DNA of 64,000 nucleotides. Origin: Bacilli bacterium. GTDB lineage: Bacteria > Bacillota_I > Bacilli_A > ML615J-28 > CAG-313. The stretch covers positions 1 through 64,000 of the forward strand of contig JAFQFT010000073.1 in NCBI GenBank assembly GCA_017398545.1, in the 5' to 3' direction. Made by a program: the position numbers and the translations under genes. Shown here piece after piece: positions 43,418-52,059 of the stretch (position 1 is the stretch's first letter; every line of letters starts with the position of its first letter). Under the pieces are notes generated by a model. It ran no database searches and was not told the DNA's origin. It saw only the letters and a program-made list of their open reading frames with translations.

Positions 43418-44143
43418 ATGAATAGAGTAGTTTTAAAAAATATTTCAAAGTCTTATTATAATCAAAAACAAGTACTTGATGTAATTGATAATTTATCATT
43501 AGAAGTAAAAGAAGGAGAAATCGTTGCGATTGTTGGACCAAGTGGAACAGGAAAATCAACTATTCTAAATATAATTGCAGGACTTGTTGATATTGATAAT
43601 GGAAATATTTGTGTAGATGGTAAAATTGGTTATATGTTTCAACATGATTTATTATTTGATTGGAAAACTGTTTATAAAAATTTATTTATTGGTTTAGAAA
43701 TAAAAGATAAAATAAAAAATACTGATAAGATTAAAGCAATGAAGTTATTAGAAAAATATGATTTAGTTGATTTTAAAACATCTCTTCCAAAAGAACTATC
43801 AGGAGGGATGAGGCAACGAGTTGCGTTAATCAGAACATTAATGACGAATCCAAATATTTTATTATTAGATGAACCATTTTCTGCCCTTGATTCACAAACA
43901 AGAATTAAAGTAAGTAATGATGTTTATAGAACAATAAAAGATGAAAAACTTACGGCTATTTTAGTAACACACGACATTGCAGAAGCTATAACACTAGCAG
44001 ACCGTATTATTATTTTATCTAAAAGACCAGCTAAAGTAATAAAAGAATATATCATTAATTTTGGTGATATATCACCTCTTGAGAAAAGAACTAATCCATT
44101 ATTTTTAGAATATTTTGATAAGATTTGGAATGATATTGCGTGA
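43418..44143 (+). CDS. ABC transporter ATP-binding protein (SsuB/TauB/ThiZ type)
   Basis: 241-residue ATPase of the nitrate/sulfonate/taurine/HMP uptake family. Walker A is GPSGTGKST, the Q-loop GYMFQHD with the LLFDWKTVYKN continuation typical of this group, the signature LSGGMRQR, Walker B ILLLDEPFSALDS and the H-loop VTHDIAEA. GAAGGA precedes ATG. The stop overlaps the permease start (GTGA). First gene of the operon. Confidence 0.9.
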   Translation: MNRVVLKNISKSYYNQKQVLDVIDNLSLEVKEGEIVAIVGPSGTGKSTILNIIAGLVDIDNGNICVDGKIGYMFQHDLLFDWKTVYKNLFIGLEIKDKIKNTDKIKAMKLLEKYDLVDFKTSLPKELSGGMRQRVALIRTLMTNPNILLLDEPFSALDSQTRIKVSNDVYRTIKDEKLTAILVTHDIAEAITLADRIIILSKRPAKVIKEYIINFGDISPLEKRTNPLFLEYFDKIWNDIA

Positions 44144-44928
44144 ATAAAGAATTAAAGTATAGCAAAATGATAAAAAAACAAAAAACAACTGTTTTTATTG
44201 TACAAATAACTTTATTGATATTGATATTTTCTTTATGGGAAATTTTAGGAAGATTAAAATTAATTAATACTTTTTTATTTAGTTATCCTAGTGATATTGT
44301 TAAAATCTTTAATTTATATTTACAAAATAATGAGATTTTTAGGCATATTGGTGTTTCTGTTTATGAAACAATATTAGGATTAATAATAGGTACAATATCT
44401 GGATTAATAATTGCGGTGATATTATGGTGGAATGAATTGGTTGCAAAAATATTTGATCCTTTTTTAGTAGTTCTAAATGCACTTCCAAAAACAGCACTTG
44501 CACCAATTATTATTATATGGGTTGGAACAGGTATTGATGGGATTGTTTGTGTAGCAATATCTATTTCACTTGTACTTACTATTTTATCTGCATATCAATA
44601 TTTTAAAAATGTAAGTAATGAGCAAATCTTAATGATGAAAAGCTTTGGCGCAACAAAGATTCAAATATTATTTAAACTTGTAATTCCATCAAATATAGGT
44701 AATTTAATCAATTTATTTAAAATAAATATCGGGATGAGTTGGGTAGGAGTAATTGTTGGTGAATTTATAGTTTCTAAAGAAGGTATTGGATATTTAATAA
44801 TGTATGGTTCTCAAGTATTCAAAATGGGGGTAGTTATGATGGGAGTATTAGTATTAGGTGTTCTTTCTTTTCTTATGTATGAAATCGTCAATATTATTGA
44901 AAAAGTATGGAAGGAAAATAGGAAATGA
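44140..44928 (+). CDS. ABC transporter permease (SsuC/ThiX type)
   Basis: 262 residues with about six helices of the binding-protein-dependent (BPD) family. The EAA-like loop near residues 155-180 reads SNEQILMMKSFGATKIQILFKLVIPS, which docks the ATPase. ILNALPKTALAPIIIIWVG-like sequence is present before it and is typical of the SsuC/TauC/ThiX group. It starts at GTG 44140 and ends with ATGA at the binding-protein gene, so all three genes are coupled. Confidence 0.88.
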   Translation: MNKELKYSKMIKKQKTTVFIVQITLLILIFSLWEILGRLKLINTFLFSYPSDIVKIFNLYLQNNEIFRHIGVSVYETILGLIIGTISGLIIAVILWWNELVAKIFDPFLVVLNALPKTALAPIIIIWVGTGIDGIVCVAISISLVLTILSAYQYFKNVSNEQILMMKSFGATKIQILFKLVIPSNIGNLINLFKINIGMSWVGVIVGEFIVSKEGIGYLIMYGSQVFKMGVVMMGVLVLGVLSFLMYEIVNIIEKVWKENRK

Positions 44929-45941
44929 TTAATAAGAATTTGAAAAAAATATGTGTGATAATGCTTTGTTTTATGATGTTAATATCTATTAATAGTTGTA
45001 AGGAAAATGATTTAGAGAAGGTTAAGGTTGCAGAAGTTGCACATAGCGTGTTCTATGCTCCACAATATGTAGCACTAGAACTAGGATATTTTGAAGAAGT
45101 AGGGCTTGATGTTGAACTAATTAATGCAAATGGTGCTGATAAAGTCACTGCATCTTTATTATCGGGTGATGTAGAAATTGGTTTACAAGGACCTGAACCT
45201 ACAATTTATTTATATAAAAATCAATCAAGCGATTATTTAGTTAACTTTGCACAACTTACTAGAACTGATGGAAGTTTTATTTTTGGAAGAGAACCGGTTG
45301 ATAATTTTGATTTATCAATGCTAAAAGGAAAATCTATTTTAGGCGGTCGTGCAGGTGGAGTTCCTGAAATGACACTAGAATACGTTCTAAAACAAGCAGG
45401 ACTTACGATTGCTAAAAATTCTTTTGAAGCCGATGTAAATGTTAGAACTGATGTTGCTTTTGCGGCAATGGCAGGCGCATTCTTAAATGGTGAAGGTGAT
45501 TATACAACTTTATTTGAACCAACTGCTTCAGAAATGCAAGCAAGTGGAGAAATCTATTTACTTGCTAGTGTTGGAGAGTATGCAGGTGAAGTTGCTTATA
45601 CAGCTTATTCTTGTTTAAATAGTTATTTTAACAAAAATCAAGAAACACTTAAAAAGTTTACAACTGCAATTTATAAAGGTCAACAATATGTTGATACTCA
45701 CAGTGATGAAGAAGTTGCAAAAGTAATTCATAAACAGTTTACTGATGTTTCTATAGAAACTTTAACAAGTGTAGTAAATAGATATAGAAGTATTAATGCT
45801 TGGTGTAAAACGCCAGAATTCACTAAAACAGCATTTGATAATTTACAAAAGATTATGATTGAAGCAAAAGAACTAGATGAGTTTGTAGATTTTGATATTT
45901 TAGTAAATAATAAAGTTGCATTTGAAGTAATTAATAACTAG
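44925..45941 (+). CDS. Substrate-binding lipoprotein (NMT1/SsuA/ThiY-like)
   Basis: 338 residues with a lipoprotein signal ending SINSC near residue 26. The mature part has VFYAPQYVALELGYFEEVGLDVELI, ASLLSGDVEIGLQGPEPT and KSILGGRAGGVPEMTLEYVL, which are hallmarks of the NMT1/THI5-like and sulfonate-binding family. Likely ligands are a pyrimidine thiamine precursor, an alkanesulfonate or a related small anion. No thi or ssu enzyme gene and no TPP riboswitch is linked, so the substrate stays open. Confidence 0.85.
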   Translation: MINKNLKKICVIMLCFMMLISINSCKENDLEKVKVAEVAHSVFYAPQYVALELGYFEEVGLDVELINANGADKVTASLLSGDVEIGLQGPEPTIYLYKNQSSDYLVNFAQLTRTDGSFIFGREPVDNFDLSMLKGKSILGGRAGGVPEMTLEYVLKQAGLTIAKNSFEADVNVRTDVAFAAMAGAFLNGEGDYTTLFEPTASEMQASGEIYLLASVGEYAGEVAYTAYSCLNSYFNKNQETLKKFTTAIYKGQQYVDTHSDEEVAKVIHKQFTDVSIETLTSVVNRYRSINAWCKTPEFTKTAFDNLQKIMIEAKELDEFVDFDILVNNKVAFEVINN

Positions 45942-45971
45942 ATTAGACTCTTTTTTAAGAGTCTAATTTTT
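45942..45971 (+). terminator. Terminator of the SsuBCA-like operon
   Basis: ATTAGACTCTT pairs perfectly with AAGAGTCTAAT around TTTT, followed by a T-run. Confidence 0.85.
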
Positions 45972-46000
45972 ATCTTTTTTATAAAAAAATTATAAATGAT

Positions 46001-46029
46001 TTGCCATAATTTAGAATATTTGTTATAAT
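46001..46029 (+). promoter_or_regulatory. Promoter of the malate/lactate gene group
   Basis: TTGCCA (46001-46006), 17 bases and TATAAT (46024-46029) preceded by TGT. The start would be near 46036, with AAAGGTG before the first gene. Confidence 0.78.
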
Positions 46030-46062
46030 AAGGATGTAAAAAAATGAAAGGTGAAATATATT

Positions 46063-47184
46063 ATGGCTTATATTAATTATTCTCGTGAATTATTAGACAA
46101 ATTCTGTATGGATGCTTTCCAAAAGTTTGGTTTTACTTTTGATGAAGCAAGAATTATTACAGATGTTTTAATTATGTCTGATGACTTTGGTATTGAATCT
46201 CATGGTATGCAACGTTTAGTTCGTTACCATAAAGGTATTGAAAGTGGTTTAATCCATGTTGATGCAAAACCAGAAGTAGTATTTGAAACTCCAATTTCTG
46301 CAGTTATTGATGGACATTCAGGAATGGGGCAATTAATTGGACACAAAGCAATGCAACTTGCTATTGAAAAAGCAAAGACTGCTGGTGTTGGTATTGTTTC
46401 TGTTAAAAATTCTAACCACTATGGTATTGCTGGTTATTATGCAAGACTTGCTATGGACCAAGGTTTAATTGGTTTTTCTTGTACTAACTCTGAAGCAATT
46501 ATGGTTCCTACATTTGGTAAAAAAGCAATGTTAGGTTCTAACCCTATTGCAGTAAGTGCTCCTGCTGAACCTTATCCATTCTTCTTTGATGCATCTACTA
46601 CAGTTGTTACTCGTGGTAAGTTAGAAATGTATAATAAGATGGATAAACCTATCCCAACTGGTTGGGCAGTAAATAAACTTGGTGAATCATCTAATAGTGC
46701 AAATGAAGTATTAGGAAATATTAAAGCTCACGAAGGTGGCGGTATTGTTCCTCTAGGTGGTGACACTGAACAACTTGGTGGTCATAAAGGTTATGGTTAT
46801 GGTATGCTTTGTGAATTATTCGCATCTATTTTATCACAAGGTTATACTTCAGCTCATACAATGCAAAATGGTTTCTCAGGTATTTGTCATGGCTTTATGG
46901 CAATCAATCCTGCATTCTTTGGTGATCCTGAAGCAATTAAAGCACACTTCAGTCAATATTTAACTGAACTTCGTGAAAGTCCTAAAGCTGATGGTGCTGA
47001 AAGAATTTACACTCATGGTGAAAAAGAAATGGAAGCTATTGAAAGAGTTAAAGAACAAGGTATTCCAGTTAATGTTAATACATTAAGAGAAATGATTGAT
47101 ATGGCTAATTATTTAGGTATGGATCCAAAAGAATATTTTGGTGATGTTAAGTTAGATGATACTAACTTCAAGAGTAGTTATTAA
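46063..47184 (+). CDS. Malate/L-lactate dehydrogenase family oxidoreductase (Ldh_2 type)
   Basis: 373-residue NAD(P)-dependent dehydrogenase of the malate/L-sulfolactate/ureidoglycolate family, unrelated to classical MDH. Motifs are ESHGMQRLVRYHKGIESGLI, GHSGMGQLIGHKAM, VKNSNHYGIAGYYARLA with the catalytic His, MVPTFGKKAMLGSNPIAV and LGGHKGYGYGMLCELF. I use ATG 46063 with AAAGGTG. The GTG at 46051 lies in that site. The malic enzyme gene downstream supports malate as substrate, linking malate, oxaloacetate and pyruvate. Lactate is the alternative. Confidence 0.87.
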   Translation: MAYINYSRELLDKFCMDAFQKFGFTFDEARIITDVLIMSDDFGIESHGMQRLVRYHKGIESGLIHVDAKPEVVFETPISAVIDGHSGMGQLIGHKAMQLAIEKAKTAGVGIVSVKNSNHYGIAGYYARLAMDQGLIGFSCTNSEAIMVPTFGKKAMLGSNPIAVSAPAEPYPFFFDASTTVVTRGKLEMYNKMDKPIPTGWAVNKLGESSNSANEVLGNIKAHEGGGIVPLGGDTEQLGGHKGYGYGMLCELFASILSQGYTSAHTMQNGFSGICHGFMAINPAFFGDPEAIKAHFSQYLTELRESPKADGAERIYTHGEKEMEAIERVKEQGIPVNVNTLREMIDMANYLGMDPKEYFGDVKLDDTNFKSSY

Positions 47185-47205
47185 AATAAAAGAGGTATTA
47201 TAAAA

Positions 47206-48387
47206 ATGGCTGAAAAAACAGTTTATGAAAGAAGTCTAGAACTTCATGCAGAAAAAGTAGGTAAAATTGAAGTTAATTCTAAAGTTGTAGTAGAAAATAA
47301 AGATCAATTATCGCTTGCATATAGTCCAGGTGTTGCAGAACCTTGTCGTGAAATTCATAAAGATCCCGTAAATGTATTTAAATATACATCAAAAGGTAAC
47401 TTAGTAGCTGTTGTATCTGATGGTACTGCAGTATTAGGCCTTGGTGATATTGGACCGCTTGCTGCTATGCCAGTTATGGAAGGTAAAGCAATCCTATTTA
47501 AAAACTTTGCAAACGTTGATGCTTTCCCTATTTGTTTAGATACAAAAGATGTTGATGAAATCGTTGAAACAGTTAAGAGAATTGCTCCATGTTTTGGTGG
47601 TATTAACCTAGAAGATATTTCAGCACCTCGTTGTTTTGAAATTGAAAGACGTTTAAAAGAAGAATTAGATATTCCTGTATTCCATGATGACCAACATGGT
47701 ACTGCCATTGTTGTTTGTGCTGGTTTAATCAATGCACTTAAATGTGTTGGTAAAGAAGCTAAAGATATTAAAGTAGTTATCAATGGTGCTGGTAGTGCTG
47801 GTATTTCTATTTGTAAATTACTTCTTCAATATGGTATTGGTGATGCAGTACTTGTAGATCGTCAAGGAGCATTATGTCCTGGTCAAGATTGGATGAATCC
47901 TGCTCAAGCTGCAATGGCTGAAATCACTAATAAAAATAAACAAACTGGTCCTTTAACTGAAATTATTAAAGGTAAAGATGTATTTATCGGTGTTTCTGCT
48001 CCAAACTTAGTTACAGCTGAAATGGTTGGTACAATGGCTAAAGATCCTATCGTATTTGCTATGGCTAACCCTACACCTGAAATTATGCCAGATGTTGCTA
48101 AAGCTGGTGGTGCTACAATTGTTGCAACAGGTAGAAGTGACTTCCCTAACCAAATTAATAACGTTTTAGTATTCCCTGGTATTTTTAGAGGAGCACTTGA
48201 TGTAAGAGCTACTAATATCACTGAAGAAATGAAATTAGCTGCTGCAAAAGCTATTGCTTCACTTGTAACTGATGAAGAATTAAATCCAGAATACATCATC
48301 CCATCTCCATTTGACAAACGCGTATGTAATGTTGTTGCAAAAGAAGTTGGTAGAGTTGCACGCGAACAAGGTATTGCTAGAAACTAA
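47206..48387 (+). CDS. Malic enzyme (malate dehydrogenase, decarboxylating)
   Basis: Oxidatively decarboxylates L-malate to pyruvate, giving NAD(P)H. The short bacterial form of 393 residues has YSPGVAEPCREI, VSDGTAVLGLGDIGPLAAMPVMEGKA, the metal-binding DDQHGTAIVVCAGL, the Rossmann loop INGAGSAGISICKLL, VFAMANPTPEI and GRSDFPNQINNVLVFPGIFRGALD. All catalytic features are present. It follows the dehydrogenase by 21 bases with AGAGG. Such enzymes are also close to malolactic enzymes, but the short type argues for malic enzyme. Confidence 0.92.
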   Translation: MAEKTVYERSLELHAEKVGKIEVNSKVVVENKDQLSLAYSPGVAEPCREIHKDPVNVFKYTSKGNLVAVVSDGTAVLGLGDIGPLAAMPVMEGKAILFKNFANVDAFPICLDTKDVDEIVETVKRIAPCFGGINLEDISAPRCFEIERRLKEELDIPVFHDDQHGTAIVVCAGLINALKCVGKEAKDIKVVINGAGSAGISICKLLLQYGIGDAVLVDRQGALCPGQDWMNPAQAAMAEITNKNKQTGPLTEIIKGKDVFIGVSAPNLVTAEMVGTMAKDPIVFAMANPTPEIMPDVAKAGGATIVATGRSDFPNQINNVLVFPGIFRGALDVRATNITEEMKLAAAKAIASLVTDEELNPEYIIPSPFDKRVCNVVAKEVGRVAREQGIARN

Positions 48388-48395
48388 TAAATTAG

Positions 48396-48424
48396 ATGTG
48401 CAATAGAAATATTGCACATTTTTT
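48396..48424 (+). terminator. Hairpin terminator between malic enzyme and larA-like genes
   Basis: ATGTGCAATA pairs perfectly with TATTGCACAT around GAAA, followed by six T. The next coding start is only 22 bases on, too close for a separate promoter, so it may set a read-through ratio. Confidence 0.8.
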
Positions 48425-48446
48425 AAAATATTTTAAGGAGAAAAAC

Positions 48447-49721
48447 ATGGCTAACTTTAAATTACCATATTATAAAGAACATATTGATTTTAAAATTGCT
48501 GATGAACGTGTTGCAGGAGTACTTGTATCTAAAGTAGAAGAATACGTTCCTACAAACACTGAATCAGGTTTAGTAGAAGAAGCTCTTAATAATCCAATAG
48601 GGTCAGAATCATTATCAAATCTTGCAGTTGGAAAAAAACATATTGTTATTATTTCAAGTGACCACACTCGTCCTGTTCCAAGTCATGTAACAATGCCTAT
48701 TTTACTAAAACATATTAGAGCAAATAACCCTGATGTAAAAATTACTATATTAATTGCAACAGGAATGCACAGACCTACAACTTATGAAGAATTAGTTGCT
48801 AAATATGGTCAAAAAATAGTTGATGAAGAAAACATTGTTATTCATGATGCATATAAAGATAGCGATATGACATTTAAAGGAATTCTACCTTCTGGTGGTG
48901 AACTTTGGGTTAATAAACTTGTTGATGAATGCGATTTACTTGTAAGTGAAGGATTTATTGAACCTCATTTCTTTGCAGGTTTTTCAGGTGGTAGAAAATC
49001 TGTACTTCCAGGTATTGCGTCTAAGAAGACAGTTTTATGGAATCATAACGCAAGATTTATTGCAAGTAAAAATGCAAGAGCTGGTTCTATTGATGAAAAC
49101 CCTATTCATAAAGATATGCTTTTTGCTGCAAAAGCTGCTAAGCTAGAATTTATTTTAAATGTAGTTATTAACTCTGAAAAGAAAGTTATTAAAGCATTTG
49201 CAGGAAACTTAGAACTTGCTCATGCTCATGGTTGCAAACTTGTTAAAGAAATTGCTGAAGTTAAACCTATTATGTCTGATATTGTTATTACAACAAATGG
49301 TGGATATCCACTAGATCAAAACATTTATCAAACAGTAAAAGGTATGACTGCAGGTGAAGCTTGTGTAAATAAAGGTGGAGTAATTATTATTTGTTCATCT
49401 TGTGCTGATGGTACTGGTGGTGAATTCTTCTATAAATTACTTGCTGATTTTGATAGTGCAGAAGAATCATATAATTCACTTAATAATGTTGCACCTGAAA
49501 ACACAGAGTTTGACCAATGGGAAGCTCAAATCTTAGGAAGAATTTTATGTAAAGCAAATGTAATAATTGTATCTAAACATTGTGATCCTAAGATAATTAC
49601 AGATATGCATATCATGCATGCTTATACAATTGAAGAAGCACTTGCAAAAGCTGATGAAATTGTAGGAAGCGACAAAAAAGTTACTATTATTCCTGATGGA
49701 ATTAGTGTTATTGTAAGATAA
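48447..49721 (+). CDS. larA: LarA-family nickel-pincer 2-hydroxyacid racemase
   Basis: 424 residues. All key residues of Lactiplantibacillus plantarum LarA occur at the same numbers: Asp72 and Arg75 (SSDHTRP), His108 (GMHRPTT), His174 (EPHFFAGFSGG), Lys184 (GGRKS, the pincer-cofactor attachment) and His200 (LWNHN). The family racemises lactate, and related members act on malate and other 2-hydroxyacids. Gene order after malate dehydrogenase-like and malic enzyme genes favours malate, while a D-lactate dehydrogenase at 56829 keeps lactate possible. The cofactor genes larB, larC and larE are not in the window. AAGGAG precedes ATG 48447. Confidence 0.85.
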   Translation: MANFKLPYYKEHIDFKIADERVAGVLVSKVEEYVPTNTESGLVEEALNNPIGSESLSNLAVGKKHIVIISSDHTRPVPSHVTMPILLKHIRANNPDVKITILIATGMHRPTTYEELVAKYGQKIVDEENIVIHDAYKDSDMTFKGILPSGGELWVNKLVDECDLLVSEGFIEPHFFAGFSGGRKSVLPGIASKKTVLWNHNARFIASKNARAGSIDENPIHKDMLFAAKAAKLEFILNVVINSEKKVIKAFAGNLELAHAHGCKLVKEIAEVKPIMSDIVITTNGGYPLDQNIYQTVKGMTAGEACVNKGGVIIICSSCADGTGGEFFYKLLADFDSAEESYNSLNNVAPENTEFDQWEAQILGRILCKANVIIVSKHCDPKIITDMHIMHAYTIEEALAKADEIVGSDKKVTIIPDGISVIVR

Positions 49722-49722
49722 T

Positions 49723-50628
49723 ATGAAATGTTATTTCATCTTAAATCCTGCTGCAGGTAATGGTGAAAAAGGGAAAATTTTTTTAGAAGCCTACAACAAA
49801 TTAAAAGCACTAAATAAATATGATATTAATATTTATGAAACTATTGGTGTCGGTGATTCAACAAGATTTGTAGCAGAAATATGCACTAAATATCCTAACG
49901 AAGATATTTATATCTTCGCATGTGGAGGGGATGGAACGATGAATGAAGTGGTGACTGGAGTTGCAAATTATCCAAATGCAATTTTAGGAATTGTTCCTAC
50001 TGGATCTTGTAATGATTTTTTAAAATCATTTCCAGGATATGATTTTATGGATTTAGAAAAACAAATCAATGGTGAAATTATTCCATGTGATTTGTTAAAA
50101 GTAGATGAATTTTATTCTTTAAATGTTACTAACATTGGATTTGATGCAAGAGTAAATTATGATCAAATTAAACTTAGAGCTAAATATCATAATGTAAAAA
50201 AAGCATATAATAATGCAATAATTCGAAATCTTTTAAAACCATTAGGTGATAAAGTTAAAATAACTATTGATAATGAAGAATTTTTCGATGGAAAATCACT
50301 ACTCATGGCATTTGGTAATGCTTCCTATTATGGTGGAGGTTATAATTGTACTCCTAAATCTAGCATCAATGATGGATTAGTTGATTGTATAGTTATTAAA
50401 AAGGTATCAATTCTTACTTTTGCAAGCCTAATTGGAAAATATAAAAAAGGTCTTATTTATGACAATCCTAAATATAAAAGAATAGCTTTTTGTAAAAAAG
50501 CAACAAGGGTTACTATAGAATCTCCTAAAATTCTTACTATTTGTATTGATGGAGAAACAATTCATCGTAATAAAGTTACAATTGAAATATTAAAACATAA
50601 GATAAAATTTCTTTTACCACAAAAATAA
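49723..50628 (+). CDS. Diacylglycerol/lipid kinase (DgkB/YegS family)
   Basis: 301-residue ATP-dependent lipid kinase, probably recycling diacylglycerol left by lipoteichoic acid or membrane turnover. It has FILNPAAGNGEKGK, the ACGGDGTMNEVVTGV nucleotide loop, LGIVPTGSCNDFLKSF and a C-terminal beta domain with DGETIHRNKVTIEI. The usual GTGNDFAR motif reads GSCNDFLKS. The start is one base after the larA stop, without a clear ribosome-binding site, so coupling is likely. Confidence 0.87.
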   Translation: MKCYFILNPAAGNGEKGKIFLEAYNKLKALNKYDINIYETIGVGDSTRFVAEICTKYPNEDIYIFACGGDGTMNEVVTGVANYPNAILGIVPTGSCNDFLKSFPGYDFMDLEKQINGEIIPCDLLKVDEFYSLNVTNIGFDARVNYDQIKLRAKYHNVKKAYNNAIIRNLLKPLGDKVKITIDNEEFFDGKSLLMAFGNASYYGGGYNCTPKSSINDGLVDCIVIKKVSILTFASLIGKYKKGLIYDNPKYKRIAFCKKATRVTIESPKILTICIDGETIHRNKVTIEILKHKIKFLLPQK

Positions 50629-50640
50629 TATAAAATTAAT

Positions 50641-50673
50641 GTCTTTAAATCATTTTGGTTTAGAGACTTTTTT
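50641..50673 (+). terminator. Terminator after the lipid kinase gene
   Basis: GTCTTTAAATC pairs with GGTTTAGAGAC (two G-T pairs) around ATTTT, followed by six T. Confidence 0.8.
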
Positions 50674-50703
50674 GTTATATTTAATATTATTTAATCATAA
50701 ATA
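50674..50703 (+). promoter_or_regulatory. Weak forespore-type promoter candidate before dacF
   Basis: GTTAT (50674-50678), 17 bases and CATAAATA (50696-50703) loosely resemble a SigG/SigF promoter. In Bacillus dacF is read by forespore sigma factors. The -35 match is poor. Confidence 0.25.
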
Positions 50704-50718
50704 ATAATGGTGATAGAA

Positions 50719-51885
50719 ATGAAAAAATTATTAATTGTTGGTTTAATGTTAATATGTGTAAATATTCCAGTTGTTAAGGCTAATGTAAGTAATAACTTAG
50801 TTAATTTAATTCCACTTGAAATAGGAAGTGCTAAATCGATAGTTTTAATGGAGGTAGAAACTAAAGAAGTATTATATGAATTAAATGCACATAAGAAACG
50901 TGCTCCTGCTTCAATGACAAAAATAATGACAATGAAGTTAGTTTTAGATGCTATGAAAAATAATGAATTTACAATGGATGATATTTTAACAACTAGTAAT
51001 TATGCATCTAGTATGGGAGGATCACAAATATATCTTGCCCCTAATGAACAAATGAAAGTAGAAGATTTATTTAAAAGCATGGTTATCGCATCTGCTAATG
51101 ATGCGGCGGTTGTACTTGCGGAACGAGTATCTGGTAGTGAAGAATTATTTGCAAATAAAATGAATCATATTGCTAAAACACTTGGTTGTAAAAATACTAA
51201 TTTTATTAATGCAACAGGTCTTCCTACTGATAATCACTATACAACAAGTTATGATATGGCACTTATTGCATGTGATTTATTAAAAGAATATAAAGATATT
51301 GTAATACCATATTCATCTATGTATGAAAGTTATATTAGAACAGATACTAATAATCCATTTTGGTTAGTGAATACTAATAAAATGTTAAAATTAAATAACG
51401 GAGTAGATGGACTAAAAACTGGTTGGACAAGTGAAGCTGGATATTGTATTACAACTACAATGGAAAAAAATGGAATGAGACTTGTATGTGTCGTTATGGG
51501 AGCCGAAACTCCAACACTTAGAAATAGTGATGCAATGAAGGTTTTAAATTACGGATTTAATTCGTATGAACTAGTAACATTGAAAGAAAAAAATGAAATA
51601 ATTGAAACAGAATCTGATGTTTTAGTAAATCCTAGTAAATATAATATAGTTACAAGTAATAAAATGTGTTACTTAAAAAATAAAGGTGAATCCTTTAATG
51701 AAGTGACTTATGAAATAACATTATATCGTGATAAAATTAGAAATCAAGAATATGAAAATATTGGTTTAATTAAAGCATATATTGATGGAAAATTAGTTGA
51801 TGAAGTTTCATTAGATTTAGAAGAAGAACTAAGGAAAAGTAGTTATTTAGAGATCTTGTATAAAGTTTTTATATCGTTGTTTTAA
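50719..51885 (+). CDS. dacF: D-alanyl-D-alanine carboxypeptidase, DacF-like
   Basis: Low-molecular-weight penicillin-binding protein (S11 family) that trims the terminal D-Ala of peptidoglycan stem peptides. A signal peptide covers about residues 1-22. The catalytic motifs are SMTK near residue 66, SAND and KTGWTS. The C-terminus keeps a PBP5-like beta domain and a hydrophobic end (YLEILYKVFISLF) that may anchor it. I use ATG 50719 with GGTGAT, since the ATG at 50707 lies in that site. Position just before spoIIA is the usual dacF place, although another gene now intervenes. Confidence 0.88.
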   Translation: MKKLLIVGLMLICVNIPVVKANVSNNLVNLIPLEIGSAKSIVLMEVETKEVLYELNAHKKRAPASMTKIMTMKLVLDAMKNNEFTMDDILTTSNYASSMGGSQIYLAPNEQMKVEDLFKSMVIASANDAAVVLAERVSGSEELFANKMNHIAKTLGCKNTNFINATGLPTDNHYTTSYDMALIACDLLKEYKDIVIPYSSMYESYIRTDTNNPFWLVNTNKMLKLNNGVDGLKTGWTSEAGYCITTTMEKNGMRLVCVVMGAETPTLRNSDAMKVLNYGFNSYELVTLKEKNEIIETESDVLVNPSKYNIVTSNKMCYLKNKGESFNEVTYEITLYRDKIRNQEYENIGLIKAYIDGKLVDEVSLDLEEELRKSSYLEILYKVFISLF

Positions 51886-51897
51886 AAAACATAATGA

Positions 51898-51926
51898 TTG
51901 CTTTTTCGTGATTATAATGATAAAAT
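51898..51926 (+). promoter_or_regulatory. Promoter downstream of dacF, before a candidate small RNA
   Basis: TTGCTT (51898-51903), 17 bases and TAAAAT (51921-51926) preceded by TGA. A transcript from about 51933 would meet a terminator at 51974-52023. Confidence 0.5.
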
Positions 51927-51932
51927 TATAGT

Positions 51933-52023
51933 ATCTAAAAAACATAAATATAGCATTTTATATAGTAATATTCAAAGCATTTAATCGTACTACTAATTAT
52001 TGTATTTGATTAAATGCTTTTTT
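51933..52023 (+). ncRNA. Candidate small RNA between dacF and the AlbA_2-type gene
   Basis: A promoter-like sequence and a strong terminator bound about 90 bases with no supported reading frame. It may be a small RNA. It may also be only the end of the dacF message with a chance promoter. Confidence 0.35.
51974..52023 (+). terminator. Long-loop terminator upstream of the AlbA_2-type gene
   Basis: AAAGCATTTAATC pairs perfectly with GATTAAATGCTTT across a 21-base loop, followed by T-rich sequence. Confidence 0.7.
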
Positions 52024-52059
52024 ATTTTTTAGAAAATTTCTTAAGAAAGGCTATATAAA

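Noticed and set aside
47355-48317. Two long minus-strand frames opposite the malic enzyme gene
   Set aside because: They are mirror frames of a well-conserved coding sequence and have no ribosome-binding sites or family motifs.
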